From NCBI GenBank assembly GCA_015066395.1, contig SVOL01000013.1, positions 1 to 59,553 on the forward strand: a DNA stretch of 59,553 bases, written 5' to 3'. This DNA comes from Oscillospiraceae bacterium (GTDB lineage Bacteria > Bacillota > Clostridia > Oscillospirales > Acutalibacteraceae). Below, piece by piece: positions 54,402 through 59,553 of this stretch (position 1 is its first letter; each line of letters starts with the position of its first letter). Below the pieces are notes generated by a model that did no database searches, was not told the DNA's origin, and worked only from the letters and a program-made list of their open reading frames with translations. Made by a program: the position numbers and the translations under genes.

Positions 54402-54425
54402 GACCGACCTCGCAAGAGGTCGGTC
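54402..54425. repeat. Small palindromic repeat
   Basis: GACCGACCTC and GAGGTCGGTC around GCAA, flanked by CCCTAC. I have the impression that this palindrome is dispersed in Clostridia genomes; only one copy is in this window. Confidence 0.5.
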
Positions 54426-54521
54426 CCTACAAACAAATCAGAAATTATCGCCCGCATCGGTTAAAATATCTTTACTCTTCGCCAAGTTATAACAACTCTG
54501 GTCTATCACCGTTCTCAAAAG

Positions 54522-54559
54522 GTTACAATGTTGTAACTTTACATCTTACATAATATACT
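54522..54559 (+). promoter_or_regulatory. Promoter overlapping a 16-bp palindrome
   Basis: TTGTAA (54531-54536), 17 bases, TATACT (54554-54559). GTTACAA-TG-TTGTAAC is a perfect palindrome covering the -35 box, suitable for a dimeric regulator. It drives the 89-residue protein gene. Confidence 0.6.
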
Positions 54560-54585
54560 GAAACTGAATCAAAGGAGGTAATGTT

Positions 54586-54855
54586 ATGAATGAGAGCATA
54601 TTAAAATCAAAAGCACTTAAACCAACCCTTGTATGGCTGTTTTTAATGCTGATACCCGCGGTATTTTGCATTTTTAATGCATTCCGTGATATGTACTCAC
54701 ACATCAACTGGTATACCATCGCCGATATTTTAGACCCGGCAGCCGAGACCAACCCTTCCGCGATCAGAAACCACAAAGCCGGAAGTACCCACGCCGATTC
54801 CCGTAGCCAATACCGATTGGTGAATTTCATCGCCAACGCTTACCTTTCGGAATAA
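54586..54855 (+). CDS. Small single-pass membrane protein, unknown
   Basis: 89 residues with a good AAAGGAGGTAATG ribosome site. One membrane segment (about 15-33, WLFLMLIPAVFCIFNAF) and a polar C-terminal half rich in Asn, Arg and Ser. It has its own promoter with a palindromic operator. No family recognised. The 60 bases to the next gene hold no terminator. Confidence 0.6.
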   Translation: MNESILKSKALKPTLVWLFLMLIPAVFCIFNAFRDMYSHINWYTIADILDPAAETNPSAIRNHKAGSTHADSRSQYRLVNFIANAYLSE

Positions 54856-54914
54856 CACGTCCTTTCGTGTCAATACTATAAAAAAGTGTGATCGAAAAAG
54901 GCGGTGACTGATGG

Positions 54915-55277
54915 GTGAAAGCGGGTCTTAAAAAGTGGATATTGCCATTAGGTGGAGTGCTGACGGGGTTTTTGAACGGTCTTTTCGGCGCCGGCGGCGG
55001 AATGTCGGCCGTGCCTGTTTTAAAGGCCTCGGGATTAGACACAAACTCCGCTCACGCCAACTCGGTCGCCGTTATCGTGCCGTTGTCGGCCTTTAGTGCA
55101 ACGCTGTATCTTTTAAACGGAACCGTCAAATTTTCAGACGCTCTTCCTTATATTCCGTCCGGCCTTATCGGCAGTGCCGTTGGAGCATTTTTACTACACA
55201 GGATCCCTTCAAAATGGCTCCGTCGCATTTTCGGCGGATTTGTTTTGTGGGCCGGCGTGAGGTTACTGCTCAAATGA
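54915..55277 (+). CDS. TauE/SafE family exporter, first half
   Basis: 120 residues with four membrane segments and the family signature GFLNGLFGAGGGMSAVPVL. A full TauE/SafE protein has two such halves; here they are separate genes overlapping by 4 bases (ATGA). The start is a GTG at 54915 with GGCGGTGA ahead; an ATG nearby is out of frame. Sulfite or organosulfonate export is the family activity; cargo unknown. Confidence 0.85.
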   Translation: MKAGLKKWILPLGGVLTGFLNGLFGAGGGMSAVPVLKASGLDTNSAHANSVAVIVPLSAFSATLYLLNGTVKFSDALPYIPSGLIGSAVGAFLLHRIPSKWLRRIFGGFVLWAGVRLLLK

Positions 55278-55657
55278 ATATGTTGACCTTGCTTGCAGGA
55301 TTTTTATCGGGACTTATCGGCGGACTGGGACTCGGCGGCGGAGGAGTATTGCTTTTATATCTTACGCTTTTCACCGACGCGACCCAACAGCAGGCAGGCG
55401 GAATAAACCTATTGTTTTTCCTGCCGGTCGGCGCCTTCGCTATCGCCGTTTACGCTTTTAAAAAGCAGATAGAGTGGAAAACCGTCTTTAAAATGTGGGC
55501 AGGCGGTGCGTTAGGAGTCGCAATGGGTTCCTATTTAAGCTCGCACGTCGACACCGAAGTTCTATCAAAATTTTTCGCAATAGGGCTTGTCCTTTTCAGC
55601 TTAACGCAACTTTTGCCCATAAAAACATTGAAAGAAAAATTCAAAAAGAGTAATTAA
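55274..55657 (+). CDS. TauE/SafE family exporter, second half
   Basis: 127 residues, LSGLIGGLGLGGGGVLLLYL signature, four membrane segments and a Lys-rich cytosolic tail. It starts within the stop codon of the first half and should form a heterodimer with it. The terminator behind it is split by an inserted array (55659-56098). Confidence 0.85.
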   Translation: MNMLTLLAGFLSGLIGGLGLGGGGVLLLYLTLFTDATQQQAGGINLLFFLPVGAFAIAVYAFKKQIEWKTVFKMWAGGALGVAMGSYLSSHVDTEVLSKFFAIGLVLFSLTQLLPIKTLKEKFKKSN

Positions 55658-55658
55658 T

Positions 55659-56098
55659 AAGACCGCCATTTACGGCACGCTTCACAAACGTGTATCATAA
55701 GGGAGACACTTCGTAAAGAAGTAGTCTCCTTTTTTCTGTTTAAATAAAAAAATGACACTTTCAAGTTCTGATAGTGTCATAGTGAGTTGCATACTTTGAG
55801 AAAGGTAATGCTTGCCGAGAGTAAAACCGCTCTTTTGTTGGCAGGTATAAGCGATATTGCAAACTTTGTTTGCAGCGATATTTTCTTTTGAAAATTCTCG
55901 CCTATGGCGAGATATTTAAAAAAAGAAAGCGATATAAAAGCCTTCGGCTTTTGCGATATTATATTAGTGCTGTTTCACACAGCGAAATCCGTATATCGCA
56001 CGGTTTACCGTATATCGCATCGAAGATATATCGCTCGTTTGAAGCACGAATATAGCTGAGTCGCACTTCCCTATGAAGTGCGACTCAAAGGCGGTCTT
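55659..56098. terminator. TauE operon terminator split by an inserted array
   Basis: AAGACCGCC (55659-55667), directly behind the stop codon, is complementary to GGCGGTCTT (56090-56098), which is followed by TTATTC. 422 bases of hairpin array separate them. Same arrangement as at 15184 and 29964, with different arms. Confidence 0.65.
55668..56089. mobile_element. Hairpin-array element, third type
   Basis: About 422 bp with no gene. It contains a terminator-like stem near 55698-55735, AATGACACT/AGTGTCAT (about 55750-55782), several hairpins joined by GCGATAT and ATATCGC spacers (55850-56040) and an outer stem GAGTCGCACTTC/GAAGTGCGACTC (about 56057-56085). The spacer heptamer is shared with copies 1 and 2, the palindromes mostly are not. 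Confidence 0.6.
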
Positions 56099-56115
56099 TT
56101 ATTCTTTATAGTGGC

Positions 56116-56237
56116 GTTTTCACGAAAAATCGTAGATTTTTAACGCCTTGACTGTTTCGTCAAGGCGGTGCGGCGTCCGCAAAGTCTTGAACACCGAGTT
56201 TTAAGTTAAACTTCCTTGCGGCCGCCGCCGTGAAAAC
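56116..56237. repeat. Hairpin cassette, family 2, copy B
   Basis: Outer arms GTTTTCACG and CGTGAAAAC; inner AAAAATC-GTA-GATTTTT. The right arm ends directly at the stop codon of the next gene (minus strand), so it may act as its terminator. Confidence 0.65.
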
Positions 56238-56238
56238 A

Positions 56239-57063
56239 CTATATTTTAGTGATCGGCTTGTTTTGAAATATCTCCGTCGCGTTATTATAAACATCACGGA
56301 AGGTAAGGTCTCTGGTTCTGGGGTTTGCGTCGGTGCTTTTTAAAGATATTTCGTACATCCAGACGCCGTCAAATCCGTCCGTCACCATCATATTATATAA
56401 TGTGTGCCAGTCGATCTTACCCTCACCGGGCAACCAATGTTTTTCGTCGATAAGATCATAGTCGGAGATATGCAGGGTAATTATTTTCTCTTTTAACGCG
56501 TTCCAAAAGGTCTTATGGTCGTCACAAAGCAGATGGTTAACATCAAAGCAGACCCTCAATCGGTCGTCGTGGCTCAACAATTCCAACATTTCCTCAACCG
56601 TGCGACCAAGCCCTGTCCGCGGCATATTTTCAACCGCTATCACAGCACCGTAGCTTTCGGCAATATCGCAAAGCTTTGATAGTCCCTGCTTCGATAATTC
56701 CATCGTTTTGCATCGGAACTTCGGGTCAAGGCTTTTTTCTCCGCCGCTCGGGTGAACGACGAATCGTTTTATACCTAACTCCAACCCCTTTTTCAATGTT
56801 TCGCATTCATACTCCAGCGAAACACGGCGAACCTCAGGGTCTAAGGAACTAAAGTCAAACGGTGTTGCGTTGACGAACGGCAGGTGCATCGACCACAGCT
56901 CGATACTATACTCATCGGCAACACGGCGAAAAGCCATATAGTCGAAATCATCGGGAAGCTTATGGTGCAAAGCGACCTCAATACTTTTAATGCCTGCTTC
57001 GGCCAACCGCTCGGCAACTGCGCTGTCAAATCTCGCGCCGCAGGAAAAGCCAACCTTTAACAC
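56239..57063 (-). CDS. Sugar-phosphate isomerase/epimerase-like TIM barrel
   Basis: 274 residues of the xylose-isomerase-like (AP endonuclease 2) superfamily. Metal and catalytic residues are recognisable: Glu in SIEVALHHK, His in HLPF and RFVVHPSG, Glu in AVENMP, Asp/His in CFDVNHLL and His in LHISDYD, and a final Glu in YEISL. It probably isomerises or epimerises a sugar, but the substrate is unknown. No sugar genes are adjacent. Confidence 0.85.
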   Translation of the reverse strand: MLKVGFSCGARFDSAVAERLAEAGIKSIEVALHHKLPDDFDYMAFRRVADEYSIELWSMHLPFVNATPFDFSSLDPEVRRVSLEYECETLKKGLELGIKRFVVHPSGGEKSLDPKFRCKTMELSKQGLSKLCDIAESYGAVIAVENMPRTGLGRTVEEMLELLSHDDRLRVCFDVNHLLCDDHKTFWNALKEKIITLHISDYDLIDEKHWLPGEGKIDWHTLYNMMVTDGFDGVWMYEISLKSTDANPRTRDLTFRDVYNNATEIFQNKPITKI

Positions 57064-57107
57064 CCTATCACCCGCCTTGATTTCAGTAATTCAAAACTTG
57101 CAGTTTT

Positions 57108-57187
57108 GCGGTCTCGCGGAAAATCTCCGATTTTCCTTTGACCGCGAAAGCGGTCAGCGGTCAAACTTTTGACCGCGGCGAGACCGC
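57108..57187. repeat. Hairpin cassette, family 2, copy C
   Basis: Outer arms GCGGTCTCGC and GCGAGACCGC; inner GGAAAATC-TCC-GATTTTCC and GACCGC/GCGGTC hairpins. Fills the gap between the TIM-barrel gene and the acetyltransferase gene. Confidence 0.65.
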
Positions 57188-57196
57188 CGCGAAAGA

Positions 57197-57811
57197 TTAA
57201 AACAACTCTTTTTTAAACTTCACAGAATCCTTTTCGGTGATCTTGCGGATAACTCTGCAAGGATTACCCGCCGCAAAACAGTTGTCAGGAATATCCCTAG
57301 TCACAACACTGCCGGCTCCGATCACGCAATTCTTGCCGATAGTTACACCTCCGCACACCTGCACACCTGTTGCCAGCCAGCAGCTGTCACCGATAGTAAT
57401 AGGTGCCGCGTACTCAAGATCGTAAAGCGTACCGTCTTCCTTAACGCGCATATTCCGTTCTTCGTAGAGCATCGGATGAATCGGTGTCAACAACGAGCAG
57501 TTAGGTCCAAAGAAAACATCGTTTCCAATCTTCACGGGACAGCAATCCAGCACAGTTAAGTTGAAATTCGCATAACAATTTGCGCCAAATTCGGTAAAGC
57601 AACCGTAATCGAACTGAACAGGACCTTGCAAATAGGTCCCTTTGCCTATATTGGGTACCAACTCTTCCAAAATCGCGGCTCTCTTTTCGACCTCGTCCTC
57701 GTAAGTATCGTTGTAATCTTTAGAAAGCTTATGAGCCTTGCATCTCATTTTGGCCAACTTTTCATCCGAAGGATCATACAGTTTGCCGCTGATCATTTTT
57801 TCAACATTCAT
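57197..57811 (-). CDS. Maltose/galactoside-type O-acetyltransferase
   Basis: 204 residues. An N-terminal Mac domain (MISGKLYDPSDEKLAKMR) is followed by left-handed beta-helix repeats, the catalytic TPIHPM loop and a C-terminal GNPCRVIRKI. It moves acetyl groups from acetyl-CoA to sugars, perhaps for detoxification. It stands 12 bases after the GNAT gene in the same unit. Confidence 0.92.
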   Translation of the reverse strand: MNVEKMISGKLYDPSDEKLAKMRCKAHKLSKDYNDTYEDEVEKRAAILEELVPNIGKGTYLQGPVQFDYGCFTEFGANCYANFNLTVLDCCPVKIGNDVFFGPNCSLLTPIHPMLYEERNMRVKEDGTLYDLEYAAPITIGDSCWLATGVQVCGGVTIGKNCVIGAGSVVTRDIPDNCFAAGNPCRVIRKITEKDSVKFKKELF

Positions 57812-57823
57812 AGTGCCACTCCT

Positions 57824-58276
57824 TTAAATTTCCCCAAACTCGCGAAGTGTACGGATATAAAGTGCCATTGTCTTACCGTCTTTTGTGTATGTACGCTCTC
57901 GCTCGAACGCCAGCTTTTCGTGCAACTTGATACCGGCAACGCTCGAAAAATCAACATCGGCAACCGCTATCGTGTAATCCTTTTCATACATCAAGGACAA
58001 AATAGCTATCATTGCCTCAAAACCGTAGCCCTTGTGGCGTTCGGATTCCAAAATTTCAGGTGCGACGCTTACTATACACTCGGTATGTTCAAAAACATTC
58101 ATTATACCTATGCATTTAGCATTTTGGAACACCAAAAACAACTCGAAATATTTACCCTCGTGCATCTTGCTGACCGATTCTTCGATCATTTTCTGCTTTT
58201 CCCTTTCCGGCATAGCACCATAGGAAAATCCGTCCAATAATTTAATATCACTTTTAGAAATGGGTCTCAATTCCAT
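57824..58276 (-). CDS. GNAT-family acetyltransferase
   Basis: 150 residues with the acetyl-CoA pyrophosphate loop RHKGYGFEA near residue 82 and preceding beta strands typical of GNAT. Substrate unknown. It lies 10 bases after the DUF89 gene. Some features look like single-domain N-acetyltransferases acting on small molecules. Confidence 0.82.
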   Translation of the reverse strand: MELRPISKSDIKLLDGFSYGAMPEREKQKMIEESVSKMHEGKYFELFLVFQNAKCIGIMNVFEHTECIVSVAPEILESERHKGYGFEAMIAILSLMYEKDYTIAVADVDFSSVAGIKLHEKLAFERERTYTKDGKTMALYIRTLREFGEI

Positions 58277-58286
58277 AATTTTCTCC

Positions 58287-59162
58287 TTACTCCGCCTTCA
58301 TTCTGCGGTCGTTGAGCATCATTCCGGTTCCCGATTCTACGCCGAAGCGGTCGGCAAATGTTTTGCACTTGCACAAAAAGAGGTAATAGATATTCTTTTT
58401 GCAATAACGCAATGTCTCAAAATTAGCCTGACCTTTGGCAATTATCACATCAGCCGAGTCGATTATTGCCTTTGCCTCATTAGAAATATCTTCTAATACC
58501 GTGCCTGCTATTCCCGAACCGTTACCGTCGACCGCCACTATATCGGTCAAACCGATCTGCTTTGCGTCATCGAGTGTTGCATCATTTAAAACAGGGTATC
58601 CTCTTACCAAAACATTGATCTCCAATTTCGGAAACTCACGCTTGATCTCCTCAATCAACAGCTTATCGAGCACCACCTCACCGCAATTATCGGTGAGATA
58701 CACCAGCCTTTTGGCAGTTACAAGGTCATTTTTAAGATTTCCAAACTCGGTTTCATCAATATCCATCTTATCTGCCGAGTCCAATCTGCTTTTTAGCACC
58801 TCTTCGCTCACGCTGTCAAGTGCTCCGAAGTCAATATAATTACCAAGCTGAGCAAATTTCACCGCTAATTTTAACGGATCGTCGGACAACGCTATCTTGC
58901 CTCTTATGAATTCCTGCTCTCGCATCAAAAGCTCGTTAAAATACAGCTTTTCTTTCGAAAAATCTCCCCTCGTACCCAATTCCTTTTCAATTCGGTTCAT
59001 AACAATAGGAGCGCTGTCGGACAATTTTGCCTCGGACAATACCCTCAACAAGGTCTGTATATAAAAGAGATTATATTCCTCGCCTCTGCCTGCAGGCATA
59101 TTCTTCAAAAATTTATTCATTAAACACTTTATACATTCGGAATGAAGTCTTGTGATTTCCAT
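58287..59162 (-). CDS. DUF89/ARMT1-like damage-control protein
   Basis: 291 residues. CIKCLMNK at the N-terminus, YLTDNCGEVVLDK and AKGQANFETL in the centre are the DUF89 signatures; the Asp and Asn of TDNCGE bind metal. Related proteins are metal-dependent phosphatases that clear harmful sugar phosphates or by-products. CLxxN variants with an N-terminal Cys pair are bacterial. First gene of the small unit with GNAT and acetyltransferase. Confidence 0.88.
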   Translation of the reverse strand: MEITRLHSECIKCLMNKFLKNMPAGRGEEYNLFYIQTLLRVLSEAKLSDSAPIVMNRIEKELGTRGDFSKEKLYFNELLMREQEFIRGKIALSDDPLKLAVKFAQLGNYIDFGALDSVSEEVLKSRLDSADKMDIDETEFGNLKNDLVTAKRLVYLTDNCGEVVLDKLLIEEIKREFPKLEINVLVRGYPVLNDATLDDAKQIGLTDIVAVDGNGSGIAGTVLEDISNEAKAIIDSADVIIAKGQANFETLRYCKKNIYYLFLCKCKTFADRFGVESGTGMMLNDRRMKAE

Positions 59163-59229
59163 TATGGGTCTCCTTTTTTATTAGCAGCAGACATCTGAAC
59201 GGCGATGCCTATTGCCGAAAATTACTTTT

Positions 59230-59291
59230 GTCATTCTGAACGGAGTGAAGAATCTTTTAAATTCAGATCCTTCGCGTATGCTCGGAATGAC
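59230..59291. repeat. GTCATTCTGA-type palindromic repeat
   Basis: GTCATTC (59230-59236) and GAATGAC (59285-59291) bound a 62-base unit with an inner GAAGAATC-type arm. This resembles short dispersed palindromes found in many bacterial genomes. Confidence 0.55.
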
Positions 59292-59313
59292 GGTTTTTAC
59301 ATATTCTCGCTCA

Positions 59314-59385
59314 GGTTTCGCGGGAAAATCTCCGATTTTCATAACGCCGCAGGCGTTTCGGCGGTCTTACCGCCGCCGCGAAACC
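59314..59385. repeat. Hairpin cassette, family 2, copy D
   Basis: Outer arms GGTTTCGCGG and CCGCGAAACC; inner GGAAAATC-TCC-GATTTTC and AACGCC/GGCGTT hairpins. Between the DUF89 gene and the window end. Confidence 0.65.
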
Positions 59386-59436
59386 ATTGTACCACACTAT
59401 TCTGCTTTTTTCCACCAAAACTACATAAAAATCATA

Positions 59437-59508
59437 ACCACCCGTCAAACGGGTGGTTTGCACAAGGGCTAAAAGCCCATGAGACTGACCCGCGTCTAAA
59501 GGCGCGGG
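59437..59508 (+). other. Three-hairpin block, possibly an IS200/IS605-type end
   Basis: AACCACCCGT-CAA-ACGGGTGGTT, then AGGGCT-AAA-AGCCC, then CCCGCG/CGCGGG with a T-rich tail. I associate such a block with ends of IS200/IS605-like elements in Clostridia, but no transposase is inside the window, which stops 45 bases further on. The rest of 59163-59553 has no gene. Confidence 0.35.
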
Positions 59509-59553
59509 CTTTCTCTTTATTCAAGCCTTAGAGTCCTTGCCTCTTTGGCGACC

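Noticed and set aside
55840-56050. Repeated heptamers that suggest a CRISPR array
   Set aside because: Repeats are only seven bases, spacing is irregular, the intervening pieces are palindromes, and no cas gene is near.

Overview
The window looks like chromosomal DNA of an uncultured, endospore-forming Clostridia (Firmicutes), probably a gut Oscillospirales relative. Reasons: a spoIIE gene, T-box leaders, Gram-positive style lipoproteins, RecA-RecX-RimO-PgsA order, a DUF1385-PrmC pair, an indirect Asn-tRNA pathway and moderate GC. I see no phage, no CRISPR array and no complete insertion sequence. The taxonomic placement is inference.

Layout. 1-1942: secreted SGNH-type protein, cut by the window edge. 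2058-3806: acyl-CoA ligase on the minus strand. 4140-4590: a strong candidate for a ~400-nt structured non-coding RNA with its own promoter and terminator. 4935-14822: plus-strand block with an MFS transporter, a lipoprotein, then an operon of acyl-CoA ligase, iorA, iorB, phenylacetate-CoA ligase-like enzyme and an ACT-domain protein, followed by a sodium:solute symporter. The operon and the symporter carry nearly identical 29-bp promoters with a palindrome between -35 and -10, so they are probably one regulon for 2-oxoacid/aryl-acid metabolism. 15596-29606: minus-strand housekeeping genes (rsmI, trmN6-like, cysS, cysE under a Cys T-box; zinc-ribbon protein, pgsA, rimO, recX, recA, prmC, DUF1385, a two-component system and a VCBS-type lipoprotein). 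30543-30730: tRNA-Glu and tRNA-Met. 30868-34655: paired chromate-transporter halves, a small membrane protein, U32 peptidase, zapA. 35057-41422: small Cys-motif protein, TetR regulator, tRNA-Arg, comM, htrA, cls. 41594-42512: TPP riboswitch and thiT. 42565-44666: topB with a one-base frameshift. 44770-49671: aspS-gatB-gatA-gatC under an Asn T-box. 49739-59162: OB-fold secreted protein, spoIIE, two small proteins, a split TauE/SafE exporter, TIM-barrel epimerase-like protein, two acetyltransferases and a DUF89 protein.

The most unusual content is between the genes. Two inverted ~380-bp copies of a hairpin-array element, and a third related array, each sit in the apical loop of a rho-independent terminator hairpin. 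An uninterrupted paralogous terminator is present near the second copy. A second family of 70-120 bp hairpin cassettes recurs at least four times. Downstream of tRNA-Glu and tRNA-Arg there are cassettes carrying a duplicated tRNA 3' end plus a short sequence complementary to that tRNA's own T-arm.
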